A DNA stretch of 64,000 nucleotides, from NCBI RefSeq assembly GCF_003325355.1, contig NZ_CP030850.1:2170001-2234000 (forward strand). The letters are read 5' to 3'. This DNA is from Runella rosea. GTDB lineage: Bacteria > Bacteroidota > Bacteroidia > Cytophagales > Spirosomataceae. A program made the position numbers and the translations under genes. Positions 1-10,800 of this stretch are shown here, in pieces (within the stretch, counting starts at the first letter, position 1; the number at the start of each line of letters is the position of its first letter). Below the pieces are notes generated by a model that saw nothing but the letters and a program-made list of their open reading frames with translations, ran no database searches and was not told where the DNA came from.

Positions 1-688
1 CTAGTTGTGCTTGAGCCGTTTCGACGTCGTCGGGGTGAATAAACTCAAAAAAAGGAGTTGCTAACAGGTAGCTATCCTCCCAGCCAAGCACCTGATGGAA
101 AGCGGGGTTGACTCGTTTGAAATAACCATCCGTTCCAGCTACACAAATCAGGTCGTTGGAAGAGTTAAAAAGTTTTTCAAAATGCGCCTGTTCTTCACGG
201 TTTCTTCGCTCCACAATCAATGAAATCGCGACCTCGGCTAACAATTGCAGAGAACGTTGCTGTTTTTCAGTAAGCTTCCCAGGGTGATCATCAATAACAC
301 AAAGCGACCCCAAAGCGTAACCATTGGGGTCTGTCAGTGGATATCCTGCATAAAAACGAATGTTGGGGTCGGAGGTTACCAACGAATTATCTTTAAAACG
401 CTCATCGAGGGTTGCGTCCTCAACTTCAAAAATCTCAGTACCCATGATGGCATACTGACAAAAAGCTAAGCTTCTATCTGTTTCAGTTACACCAAGGCCA
501 GTCCTAGCCTTAAACCACTGTCGGTCTTCATCAATTAACGAAACGAGCGATATAGAAGTGCCGCATATCATAGAAGCCAACTCGGTGAGCCGGTCAAATT
601 CAGCTTCGGGCAGGGTATCTAAGATTCGATAATTCTTAAGTGCTTTTAATCGTTCAATCTCGTTTAAGGGTACTGGTAAGTTCTCCAT
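1..688 (-). CDS. GAF-PAS sensor protein, partial (N-terminal part)
   Basis: The reading frame opens at an ATG at 686-688 and runs off the left edge, leaving about 229 codons. Residues about 20-165 resemble a GAF domain of the type found at the start of Bacteroidota sensor kinases (opening MENLPVPLNEIERL, then a typical core with LIDEDRQWFKAR and SLCVIDDHPGKL). Residues from about 170 form the start of a PAS domain (LICVAGTDGYFKRVNPAF, then FFEFIHPDDV). By family knowledge the missing C-terminus is probably a histidine kinase or diguanylate-type output, but this cannot be seen. It probably acts in the cytoplasm as a small-ligand or redox sensor. Confidence 0.8.
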   Translation of the reverse strand, partial: MENLPVPLNEIERLKALKNYRILDTLPEAEFDRLTELASMICGTSISLVSLIDEDRQWFKARTGLGVTETDRSLAFCQYAIMGTEIFEVEDATLDERFKDNSLVTSDPNIRFYAGYPLTDPNGYALGSLCVIDDHPGKLTEKQQRSLQLLAEVAISLIVERRNREEQAHFEKLFNSSNDLICVAGTDGYFKRVNPAFHQVLGWEDSYLLATPFFEFIHPDDVETAQAQL

Positions 689-1200
689 TTATGGTTTTTG
701 AGTTCTCTCAAGTTAGATTTTGTCATCAAAAGTTGAGGTCGCAACGGGACTGATTAACATTATTCCCTGAAATAATTTTAATTAAAAAAGAATCAATCTA
801 GGAATGATGAGAAGGCGCGTCTTCAAACATACTGATTTCAATTATTATGATAGCGGGTGGCTAGACAAAAGTAGTGACAAGAAGATACATTTCTAATAAC
901 TATCCTGAAAAAATTTATGTCGGGTTAGTGACTAAATTATGTTTGACTAGCTGTACAGAAACATCTTCAACTAACGTCATAGCTCGACCACAAACCACCG
1001 CGCAAAGATTCATCTGAGCAAGCAAATAGATTTTGTTTCCGTAATATCTCTTTCATCCCTAAAATCCACCCAGACGGTTCGGGAAATACGGTATTTTGGC
1101 GCGATGCACATCGTCCACAAAATACCAAAAGCCCCCAAAAACGCACACCATTATTTTTACGGGGCATTTCAGCACTCTTCGCAACTTTTACCTTATCAGT
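689..1200. other. Intergenic stretch without a convincing gene
   Basis: This region upstream of the GAF-PAS gene holds its promoter region. A minus-strand frame of 66 codons at 967-1167 starts 33 bases downstream of the stop of the next gene, but it has no recognisable domain and an irregular composition, so it was not called. No RNA gene or repeat was seen. Confidence 0.4.
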
Positions 1201-1458
1201 CTAATTCAGGTATCCGACAAAAAAAGCTTTGATCAATAATTCATGGCTTTTATGGCTCATCAAGGCATCTTTTTCCATCAGGCAGAATACATTTTGAAAA
1301 GGCAATTTTCCTTCCTCAATGTATTGGTGTGCAACGGGGTTTTGTTGGTTATCTTTCAACACCCAAACGTCCTTACCAGACACGTTACTACGATTTATAT
1401 CATGGCTGCCGTATTTTAACAAATCGGCAATCGGCACACAAACAAATTCATTTTTCAT
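1201..1458 (-). CDS. Small hypothetical protein
   Basis: This 85-codon frame encodes a soluble mixed-composition protein (start MKNEFVCVPIADLLKYGS, end LLIKAFFVGYLN) with no signal peptide or membrane segment. The even amino-acid composition argues for a real gene, but I do not recognise the family. It stands alone between two gene-poor stretches. No obvious Shine-Dalgarno sequence precedes it, which is normal in Bacteroidota. Function unknown. Confidence 0.45.
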   Translation of the reverse strand: MKNEFVCVPIADLLKYGSHDINRSNVSGKDVWVLKDNQQNPVAHQYIEEGKLPFQNVFCLMEKDALMSHKSHELLIKAFFVGYLN

Positions 1459-2194
1459 AACACGTTGAGAATAATATGTAAATTTTTATTTAACAAGAAC
1501 GCAATGGCAATAAGGCATAATTAATGAACTAAAATTAATTCATTTGGCGCAATAATTTATCAAAATAACCAAAATTTAAATTTATAGTTTAATTAAGACA
1601 ATACCTTGTACAACAAAAGCTTCCCGTAAAATAGCATTTTAAATACTTCAATATCTCATCGTATATACGTACACCCAATGCGGTCAGAGAATTGCTTTCA
1701 AGCATTTTGTTCGCGCCAGCTTAGGCTGATTCCCAAAACCCAACGAACAATAAGCGGTTTGTATGCCATGTTTATTAATCTTACCCCTACTTAGCTTTAT
1801 CTATGCCTATTGAATGTATACTACACTGAAACACGCATTTTCAAAAGAACTACAACCTGACGTTGTACTATATACGTTAACTGATTTGTATAAAAATAGT
1901 CAGGTACAATAACGAGTTTACGCGCTTGTTTCTGCCAAAAATGAGGACACCAAAAGGCATGATATACCTAAACGTCAACCCTTTTCTTTGTCCTATTTTA
2001 AGTCAGCCTATTTGCATAAAATATTCTGCACAAAAAACCCCGCAGTGATTATAAACTGCGGGGTTTTCAACTAATTGTACATAGACAAGAAGTAAACTCA
2101 AGTCTTGCCGTAGTAACGCTGTACCATTCACTTTCTTGTCTAAGGCACATTAAAATTGCAATTTACCCCCGAAAAAACTCTTCTCAAAAATGGG
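1459..2194. other. Gene-poor AT-rich intergenic region
   Basis: No frame with credible coding character was found on either strand in this stretch of about 730 bases. The only structure seen is the strong hairpin terminator at 2034-2067, downstream of tsaD, which is transcribed leftwards. Confidence 0.5.
2034..2067 (-). terminator. Rho-independent terminator hairpin
   Basis: A perfect 13-bp stem (2034-2046 pairing with 2055-2067) with an 8-base loop is flanked by A and T runs on either side. It lies about 130 bases downstream of the tsaD stop codon and probably ends the tsaD transcript. The symmetric A/T tails would let it work in both directions. Confidence 0.8.
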
Positions 2195-3196
2195 TTAAAA
2201 CGCCATTCTTGGCATTGGACTGATGGTTTGTTCAGAAAATTCTCCTTTTATATATTTGAAGTGGGCCGCCATGGCAATCATGGCAGCGTTGTCGGTGCAG
2301 TACTCAAAACGCGGGATGTATACATTCCAATGCTCTTTCTCCCCCATTTCCAGCAACGCCTTACGCAAGCCCGAATTGGCCGAAACTCCCCCCGCAATGG
2401 CAATTTCCGAAACCCCCGTTTGTTTGGCGGCCTTGCGCAATTTTTGCAACAGCATTTTGACTAAGGTATGCTGCACACTAGCACAAATATCGGCGAGATT
2501 TTCTTCCACAAATTGCGGGTTACTTTTCGATTTGTCCTGCAAAAAATACAAAATGGAGGTCTTGATGCCGCTGAAGGAAAAATTGAGTCCAGGCATTTCA
2601 GACAGCGGAAACGGAAACGCGAGCGGGTTTCCCTGTTGGGCGTATTTATCCACCAATGGCCCACCTGGATACGGCAGATTGAGCAGCTTTGCGGTCTTGT
2701 CAAAAGCCTCTCCGACGGCGTCATCCTGCGTTTCTCCGATGATTTCCATGTCGAGCGCGTCACGTACCAGCACAATTTGGGTATGCCCCCCGCTCACGGT
2801 CAAACACAAAAAAGGGAAGGCCGGGCAAGGCTCCTCAATAAAATGCGCCAACACGTGCGCTTGCATGTGGTGGACTTCAATCAAGGGCACTTTTAGCCCC
2901 AAAGCTAGGGCTTTGGCAAAAGACGCCCCTACCAATAATGCTCCCAAAAGCCCCGGACCGCGCGTAAAAGCGATGGCATTAAGGTCTTTTTTACTTACTT
3001 TTGCATCTTCAAGTGCTTTTTCGACCACTGGCAGGATGTGCTGCTGATGCGCGCGGGAGGCTAGTTCAGGCACAACTCCGCCGTATTTTTGATGAATCAC
3101 CTGCGTCGCTACAATGTTGGAGCGCAGTTGACCGTTAGAAATTACGGCCGCCGAGGTTTCATCACACGAAGATTCTATGGCTAATATAGTTGTCAT
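2195..3196 (-). CDS. tsaD: tRNA N6-adenosine threonylcarbamoyltransferase TsaD
   Basis: TsaD transfers the threonylcarbamoyl group from TC-AMP to A37 of ANN-decoding tRNAs (t6A synthesis), working with TsaB and TsaE in the cytoplasm. The 333-residue length is typical. Visible family features are the N-terminal MTTILAIESSCDETSAAV, the metal-binding HHMQAH motif at residues 109-114 (His110, His114), an LTVSGGHTQIVLV ATP-binding loop, and CTDNAAMIAMAAH near the C-terminus with the third metal-ligand Asp. It is divergently transcribed from tamB with 94 bases between the two starts. Confidence 0.97.
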   Translation of the reverse strand: MTTILAIESSCDETSAAVISNGQLRSNIVATQVIHQKYGGVVPELASRAHQQHILPVVEKALEDAKVSKKDLNAIAFTRGPGLLGALLVGASFAKALALGLKVPLIEVHHMQAHVLAHFIEEPCPAFPFLCLTVSGGHTQIVLVRDALDMEIIGETQDDAVGEAFDKTAKLLNLPYPGGPLVDKYAQQGNPLAFPFPLSEMPGLNFSFSGIKTSILYFLQDKSKSNPQFVEENLADICASVQHTLVKMLLQKLRKAAKQTGVSEIAIAGGVSANSGLRKALLEMGEKEHWNVYIPRFEYCTDNAAMIAMAAHFKYIKGEFSEQTISPMPRMAF

Positions 3197-3290
3197 TTCG
3201 CTTGAATATTTGTTAATTGTTATCCGTTAAGGGTTAAGTGTGAATGGGTTATTCATAAAAAGCTTTTAACTGACTATCCGCAGCGCGGCC

Positions 3291-6200
3291 ATGAAACGTT
3301 TCCTCTGGTACATAGGCAATGCCATTTTTATCCTGCTTGTCGCGGTTATGCTGCTGACAGAAGTGGTGATATTGGGCATCCAGTTTCCAGCGATACAAAC
3401 CGAGGTGGTCAACCGCGTAGCCAAATGGCTTTCCAAAGAACTCCAGCACCCTACCTCCGTAGGCCGCGTAAACGTCCAGTGGTTTGATGCCGTTTCGTTG
3501 GAAGACGTCACCATTTTGGACCGTAACGGTCGCCCGATGATTGATGTAGCCCGCATTGATATTAATCACGATTTTTGGTCTCTTATTTTCAGCAAAGGTA
3601 AGAAGACTTTTGGCACCACCCTCGACGAAGCCACACTTTACAAACCTTCGGTATGGCTCGTTAAGAATCCTAAAACGGGAGAATTAAACCTTGACGCGTT
3701 CATTGCCCGCATTGAAGAACTGACGGCCAACCCCAATGCTCCTGGCGTAAAAGATCAAAACGTACCGTTTGTCATCAAACAGGTTCACCTCATCGACGGC
3801 TCCTTTCGCTGGGACGACCCGCGCGAAAAACGAATGCAGGGAAAAACCTTTGACTATAACCACTTTACCCTCAAAAGTATCAACGGAGAAGCCAAGAATT
3901 TCCTGGTTTTGGGGGACACCATCGCCCTGAAAGTGCAGAATTTACGCACCTTCGACAAACGCACCAACCTCACCATCAAAGAGCTGGACAGCAAAGTATT
4001 GTATTGTCGTACTAAGTTGGAATTGGCCCAATTGTACGCACGCATCGGAAATTCGGTGATTGGCAACTATATTTCTTTCAACTACGATTCGCCCGCCGCC
4101 TTCGGTGATTTTAACGAAAAAATCCTGATGCGGGCACACTTAGACAGTACCCGCGTACGCTCCGAAGATTTGGGTTGGTTTGCCGATTATCTTTTTACCC
4201 TCGACGAAACCTGGCACGCCAACGGTAATTTTGTGGGTACGGTCAACAATTTCCGTTTGTCAGAAACAAACTTACGATTTGGAAAAAACAGCGTGTTGCG
4301 CGGCGACATTGGATTCAAGGGCGTGACGGAATTTGAAACATCCGTGATGGCGTTTGACCTCAAAAATACCCGCGTAGACGCCGCCGATTTACGCCAATAC
4401 TACCCCGAAAAATCATTCAATGACTTAGTACAGAAATTTGGAGTAGTTGATTTTTCGGGAAAATACAACGGCACCATCGACAAGTTTAAGCTTAACGGTG
4501 ATTTTAAAACGGCGTTGGGACAAGTAATGGTGAAGGAACTGGAAATGAACCTAGCCGCCAAAATCCCGACCTACACGGCAGACATCAACACACATAATTT
4601 TGACCTAGGCAAGCTGCTCGACGACGACGATTTTTCTGAACTAGACCTCAATGGCAAAATCAGCGGCAAAGGCTTCTCGCTCAAAACGGCCTCTCTCAAC
4701 CTCGATGGACGTCTGCCGCGATTCCGCTACAATAATTATGACTACCGCAACGTGTTTCTCAACGGAACGCTTCAAAATAAGTTTTTTAAGGGTTCGGTCA
4801 TCGTCAAAGACTCTAATCTCATCGCGGATGTAGACGGAGCTTTTGATTTCTCAAAGCCCAAATACGTCTACCACGCCGAGGGGTTTATTCAGCGGGCTGA
4901 CCTCCGGGCGCTCAAATTCATGAGCGACTCGCTCATGATTCACACCGAGCTAAACGTGGATTTGGAAGGAAACACCATGGATGAAATCGTGGGGCGAGCT
5001 AAATTTCTGAATAGCTACGCCACTTTCAAAAAGCGTAACATTGTGGTAGATACGCTGCTGGTTGATTCTCGCCTGACCGATGGCCTCCGTCGTCTGTTTA
5101 TCTCATCAGAGTTTTTCAATTTTCAGGCGCAGGGCGTTTTCCAGCCTACCAAAGCCGTCACCGATTTGGCTCAATTGTTTGATGAATACCAAATGTATTT
5201 CTTTGGCGACGAAGGCGCGCGGCTTCAATACTACGAGGATAAAAAGCGCAAGCAGCCTTTTTGGCAACGGTACAGCATTGACTACCGCATTCGAGCAAAA
5301 AAAATGGATCAATTGCTGGCCTTTCTGTATCCCGACGGCTACGTATCCAACGGCTCCACGGCCGAGGGAGTGTTTACCGTTGACAATACGTCCATTTTTT
5401 CTATGACGGGACAGTTTGATACCCTCAAAATCGGCAATAACTCCTTTTACAATTCAGAACTTGACCTCAACACGTCTAAATTCACCAACAGCCCAGAGGT
5501 GTTGGCATCAGCCATTATAAATTCGGAGAAACAACAATTGGTGGGCATTGCCCCCACCGAAAAACTAGCCCTTGAAGCCGCGTGGGAAACCGACCACATC
5601 AATTTCAGAAGTAGCCTGCGCCAGCAAAATATGTCTAATCGCGCTACGCTAAACGGCGAACTTCGGTTTGTGGGCGATTATCTTTATTTACAATTCAGAA
5701 AATCGAAACTCCGTTTGTTGGAAGAAGACTGGAACGTAGACCCCAACAACCTCATCACCATTATGGGGGCAAACGTTACGTTAAGCAACGTTAATCTAAA
5801 ACCAAACGGAAAGGACCAACTCATAGCGCTAAACGGTGAAATCTCGACCGACTCAACCAAAACTCTTTCGTTTGAAACGCGTAATTTTGAACTCACTAAC
5901 CTAACGCCCCTTATCAACGTCAATCTGGCAGGTACTGCCAACGGGACCGTTACGATGCGGGATTTGTACCGGACCCTGATTTTTGACACCAAGGCCGACG
6001 TGCAGAAGTTGACTTACAATAACTTTTTGATGGGCAACCTCACGGGCGACGGCGAATGGGACCCCATCGACAAGCACCTCCACGTGGATGTTCATCTGGA
6101 CTCAAAAGCCAAGCGCGAACTTTCTATTACCGGCACTTACACTCCCAATCAAGCCAACAACGAATTAGATTTAAAGGCCAATTTCAGCGAAACCAACCTG

Positions 6201-7880
6201 CAACTGCTTGAACCTTTTGCGCGCGGTTTGGTCTCGGATTTGAGCGGACGCGCCGTGGGGACCGTTTCCATCACAGGGCCTGTCACTGCGCCAGTACTGG
6301 ATGGAACAGTGGACGTAAAGCAGGGGCGCCTTACGTTTGATTACCTCAAAGCAGTGTTTTCATTTGAAGACAAAGTGTACTTCGGCGAAAGCGATATTCG
6401 GGTTCGAAATTTACGCCTGACCGACCCAGAAGGCAATACCGCTACCTTGCGAGGCGGTGTCTATCATGATAGTTTCAACAAGTTTTCGCTTGGTTTTGAT
6501 GCCGATATGCGTAATTTCAAAATCCTGAATACCAACATTCGAGACAATGAACTGTTTTATGGCAGCGCCTATGCCACGGGGAAAATGGAGATATTTGGTC
6601 CTATCAACAACTTCAAAATCAGCGCGGATTTGACCAGCAACCGCGGCACAAAAATCTACATTCCACTCGACGGTGCTGCCGAAGTCGCGTCTGAGGATTT
6701 TGTACAATTTGTCTCTTCGCTGCCCGATACCGCCAACAAACAGACCGCAAATAAAGACAAGATTGTACCTGCCGAAGAAAGCATTATCAAAATGGATTTT
6801 CGGTTAAACATGACCCCCGATGCCTATTGCGAAATCCAATTTGACCGCCAAACGGGCGATGCCATCAAAGCTTACGGACGCGGGTTGATTAACCTTAAAA
6901 TAGATACGCGCGGCGATTTTAACATGAACGGTGCCTACGAAATTCAAAACGGTGACTACCTCTTTACCCTCCAAAACGTTATCAATAAGAAGTTTCAAAT
7001 TCAGAAAGGAAGTCGCATTTCCTGGACTGGCGACCCCTACGGTGCCACCCTTGACGTAAAAGCAAGCTATATAACCAATGCACTGTTGGCACCATTGTTT
7101 CAATCAAGTAATACCACATCCAGCGACTTAGCCTCCAGACGTTACCCAGTTGAAGTAACTATTGCGCTGAATGAAAAAATGCTCACTCCGCAAATTTCTT
7201 ACGGAATCAAATTCAAAGAATATCCTTCGACTCGCTCGTTTGAAATCACGGCCGTAGAAGAGCGCCTCAAGCGCGATGAGCAGTACCTGTCGCAGCAGGT
7301 GAGTAGTATGCTGCTCTTCGGGCAGTTGATTTCCGACCAAAACAACATTTTGTTGCAATCAGCCTCGGGGCTGACCAACAGCCTCAGCGAAATGGTCACG
7401 AGCCAATTGAGCAAATGGGGCTCATCCATCAATGAAAACTTAGAACTGGGCGTTTCGGGATTGAACCTTAACTTCAATGAAGCCAACCCCAACGCTATCA
7501 ACAACCTTCAATTGCGGTTTTCGTACCGATTCTTGAACGACCGATTCCGCATCACCCGCGACGGGCGGCTCTCTTACGGCCAAAACCAATACGATGCCAC
7601 GAGTTTACTATTGGACTGGACCCTCGAATATTGGCTCACCGACGACGGAAGCCAACGCCTCCGAATGTATAACCGCAATATTCAGAATCAAATCATCTCC
7701 AGCGGCCCCAATGCCATTTCGTACGGAGCGAGTTATCTGTTTACGCGCAGTTTCAACAATTTCAGATTCTTTGGCCCCAAAACATCCCGTCCTGAATCTA
7801 CCCCACCCCCGACGCCTACCCCCAAAACCAACTCTGGGCGCTTAACGACCTACCGTAATTTAGAGGAACTTAAGAATTGA
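3291..7880 (+). CDS. tamB: Translocation and assembly module protein TamB
   Basis: This 1529-residue protein has one N-terminal membrane segment (about residues 5-27) followed by a very long, beta-rich, repetitive periplasmic region and a C-terminal TamB (DUF490) domain from about residue 1150. The size and layout match TamB, an inner-membrane-anchored bridge to the outer membrane that works with an Omp85 protein in outer-membrane protein insertion or phospholipid transport. The C-terminus ends with a proline-rich PTPTPKTNSGR tail. The neighbour tsaD is a common genomic partner in Bacteroidota. The 3' end overlaps the convergent RND gene by 11 bases. No TamA partner is in the window. Confidence 0.88.
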   Translation: MKRFLWYIGNAIFILLVAVMLLTEVVILGIQFPAIQTEVVNRVAKWLSKELQHPTSVGRVNVQWFDAVSLEDVTILDRNGRPMIDVARIDINHDFWSLIFSKGKKTFGTTLDEATLYKPSVWLVKNPKTGELNLDAFIARIEELTANPNAPGVKDQNVPFVIKQVHLIDGSFRWDDPREKRMQGKTFDYNHFTLKSINGEAKNFLVLGDTIALKVQNLRTFDKRTNLTIKELDSKVLYCRTKLELAQLYARIGNSVIGNYISFNYDSPAAFGDFNEKILMRAHLDSTRVRSEDLGWFADYLFTLDETWHANGNFVGTVNNFRLSETNLRFGKNSVLRGDIGFKGVTEFETSVMAFDLKNTRVDAADLRQYYPEKSFNDLVQKFGVVDFSGKYNGTIDKFKLNGDFKTALGQVMVKELEMNLAAKIPTYTADINTHNFDLGKLLDDDDFSELDLNGKISGKGFSLKTASLNLDGRLPRFRYNNYDYRNVFLNGTLQNKFFKGSVIVKDSNLIADVDGAFDFSKPKYVYHAEGFIQRADLRALKFMSDSLMIHTELNVDLEGNTMDEIVGRAKFLNSYATFKKRNIVVDTLLVDSRLTDGLRRLFISSEFFNFQAQGVFQPTKAVTDLAQLFDEYQMYFFGDEGARLQYYEDKKRKQPFWQRYSIDYRIRAKKMDQLLAFLYPDGYVSNGSTAEGVFTVDNTSIFSMTGQFDTLKIGNNSFYNSELDLNTSKFTNSPEVLASAIINSEKQQLVGIAPTEKLALEAAWETDHINFRSSLRQQNMSNRATLNGELRFVGDYLYLQFRKSKLRLLEEDWNVDPNNLITIMGANVTLSNVNLKPNGKDQLIALNGEISTDSTKTLSFETRNFELTNLTPLINVNLAGTANGTVTMRDLYRTLIFDTKADVQKLTYNNFLMGNLTGDGEWDPIDKHLHVDVHLDSKAKRELSITGTYTPNQANNELDLKANFSETNLQLLEPFARGLVSDLSGRAVGTVSITGPVTAPVLDGTVDVKQGRLTFDYLKAVFSFEDKVYFGESDIRVRNLRLTDPEGNTATLRGGVYHDSFNKFSLGFDADMRNFKILNTNIRDNELFYGSAYATGKMEIFGPINNFKISADLTSNRGTKIYIPLDGAAEVASEDFVQFVSSLPDTANKQTANKDKIVPAEESIIKMDFRLNMTPDAYCEIQFDRQTGDAIKAYGRGLINLKIDTRGDFNMNGAYEIQNGDYLFTLQNVINKKFQIQKGSRISWTGDPYGATLDVKASYITNALLAPLFQSSNTTSSDLASRRYPVEVTIALNEKMLTPQISYGIKFKEYPSTRSFEITAVEERLKRDEQYLSQQVSSMLLFGQLISDQNNILLQSASGLTNSLSEMVTSQLSKWGSSINENLELGVSGLNLNFNEANPNAINNLQLRFSYRFLNDRFRITRDGRLSYGQNQYDATSLLLDWTLEYWLTDDGSQRLRMYNRNIQNQIISSGPNAISYGASYLFTRSFNNFRFFGPKTSRPESTPPPTPTPKTNSGRLTTYRNLEELKN

Positions 7881-10800
7881 TTTTCCCTTTTGCCATCCAA
7901 TAATACAACAACGGAATCAGCGTCCAAGATGCCGCTACGCCCACGGTCATTCCGCCGATCACGGTCAGGGCTAAGGGTCGTTGAAGTTCGGCCCCCAATC
8001 CCCCCGAAAACAGAACGGGCAGCAATCCTAAGATGGTGGTCAGGTAGGTCATCAATTGCGATTTTAGACGGCGCTTGCCCGACAGTCGAATTGCCTCGAC
8101 AAGCCCTAAGTGTTCGCGTTCGCGGTTCATGGTGTCTATTTTCAAAATGGAATCGTTATCAATCAACCCAATCAAAACCACCAAACCAATCACCGCCAAG
8201 GCATTGAGACTTTCGCCAAATAGCGTCAAGGTAAGCAGCGCCCCCGCAATGCCCAACAGAGCCGTCAGCATCACGATCAGGGGTTGGAGCAATGACTCAA
8301 ATTGCGCCGTCAGAATACAAAACAACAACGCCACGGCAATCAGCACCACCCACGCCAATTCTTCTAAATACCCAATATTTCGGAAATAGTCACCCGTAAG
8401 TCGGTAATTTAAGGCTGTCTCGGGCCTAAGTATTTCTTCAATTTTAGGTAACAAAGAGGGAATTTGACGATTTACCACGTCTAAATTTACGGGTAAATAG
8501 GCTCCGTCTTTGCCCGTATGAAAAAGGCGATAATCGTCTACAAAACGCATTTCTACCAATTCCCGCAACGGAATTAATTGGTTTTGACGGTTGGGAACAA
8601 ACGCCGTTTGCAAAACACTTTGAAGGCCCGTTGGGTGTTGCGTGGCCAACACAATGGGTACAAACTTTTGCTCTGATTGTAGCTGCCCAATCTGATTTTC
8701 ATTAAACAACGTTTTGAGACTTTGGAAGGCCTGTTCAGCAGTGACTCCATACAAAAGCAGTTGCTCTTCGCGCAGGCTCACCGCCAAACGCTTTTGGTAC
8801 CCCACGGGATTCGTTTTAAATCCTTTCCCTTCCAAACGTCGAAGGGCGTCGGTGGCCTGCTGGGGAGTAGGAACGTCTTGGTTTTGTGTACTGAAGAGAC
8901 GAATTTGCAGCGGAGGCTGGAGACTGCCAAAAAGCTGTTCAAACACATTCCTCGCTGGACGCACTTCCACCACAGCATTGGGATAGGTCTGACGAATCTT
9001 TGCAGAAAGCAGAGATGACAACCGTTGATAGCTTTGATGATCCGCCACTTTGATACTGAGCGTTGCCTGACTGAACGATTGCTGCAACTGCTGATTGAGC
9101 AAAAACTGCTGCTGTCCCACGTACGCGCTCACGTACACGGGGGCGGAGGCAAACGGTTCGCCGCGCGGCCCCGCCCCTACATTGATTAATTTTGCAATGC
9201 GTTGTTCGTTTTGGCTGACACTCAGCGGCTCATTCCAATCAATCTTTACCTCCAATTCACTGCGACTGATGGCAGGCATACCGCGTTTTTCAAGTCCCTG
9301 CCCTACCCAAACGGCACTGCCCAGCAACCCAACCACAAGCACCCAAGCCACTTTTCGGAAGCGAAAAGCTACATCAAAAGTGCGGTTGTACACCTTTTCA
9401 ATGCGACGCATTAGCCATGTTTCGTTCGCCATTTGTTTGCCTTCCTTTTTTGATTTCAGAAAAACCAACCGATACAGAACGGGAATCAGCGTATAGGAAG
9501 TCAGCAACGATACCGCCAAGGCGAGCGACACCGACACCGCTTGGTCAAAAAACAACGCCCCCGCCAAACCGCTTAAAAACACCAACGGCAGAAAAACAGC
9601 CGAATTGGTCAGTACGGACGTAAACAACGGGCGAATCACTTCTTCCGTCCCGTCTATACAAGCTTCGTCGAGCAAGAAACCCTGTTCTCTTTTTTCTTCA
9701 ATGTTTTCAATCAGGATAATGGCGCTATCGATAATTTCGCCAATGCCCAGCACCAATCCCGCCAACGATACAATATTGATGCTCAGTCCCAACAGATAAA
9801 ACCCCAAAAAAGTAACACTCAACGAAACAGGAATGACAATTCCAATCAAAACGGGTACGCGCGGATTGGGTAGAAAGAAAAAAATCATGACGAACGTCAG
9901 CAAGGCCCCCGTAAGGATGTTGCTGACGAGGTTATTGATGGAGACGTCCAGCAGTTCGGTTTGGTCTTGCGAAAGGGTAAAGGCCAGATCGGGGTAGTCA
10001 TTCCGAAATTGAGTCAGCAGTTCATCCAACTTTATCCGCATTTGCAGCAGTTGAGCGTCAGATTGTTTAATAATGGCCAGCCCCACCGCCCGTTGCCCAT
10101 TGAAGGTATACAGGCCGCGCTGCTGCTGTTCCTGAATGGACACATTCACCAGTTCGCCCAGGCGTATCAATCGCCCCGCTGCCAAGGCCAGTGAACCATT
10201 TGCCGAGTTCTGCGGGGGCACAGAACTATCGTCTAAGGGCTGTGTCCCCACAGCCTTTTCTGAACCACCCACCCGAAACGTAATATTCTCAATGTCTTGC
10301 GGAGTACGCAGCACTGACGAAAACCGAATGTTGTACTGATATTGTCCGTCTTTGACCGCCACATTGCCAAGGTTGATGTTGTTTTGGCGCAGTAATTCCG
10401 CGATCTGCGCTTCCGTAATTCCCAAACTCTGCATTTTGTTGCGGTCGGCACTAACCACCACTTCGGGCAAGGCCAATCCCGTAGCATCCACCAGCGCCAC
10501 TTCGGGCAACTGCTCGATGCGCCGTTTGAGGACGTTTTGGCAGAAATCGGAAAGTTCAACCTCACCGCCAAGCCCCCCGTGGGTACTTAGCTCCCCCTTT
10601 GGGAGCCGGGGGGCTACATTCAACTGAAACACGGCAATATCACCCGCACCTGCTTTGATGACTTTGGGGCGCTCCATGTCGCGCGGAAACTGTGAAAGGA
10701 TACCGTCGATTTTTTCGTTGGTTTCCAAGTACGCGAGCCGCACATCGGTGCCAAAATCAAAACGTAGTTTTAGCACCGAAAAGCCATCTTGCGTGGTGGC

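Noticed and set aside
967-1167. 66-codon minus-strand frame downstream of the small gene at 1201
   Set aside because: Irregular composition, no domain or signal, and no evidence of translation; could be chance in a gene-poor stretch.
2223-3047. Long plus-strand frame of 274 codons opposite tsaD
   Set aside because: It is the antisense shadow of the well-supported tsaD gene.
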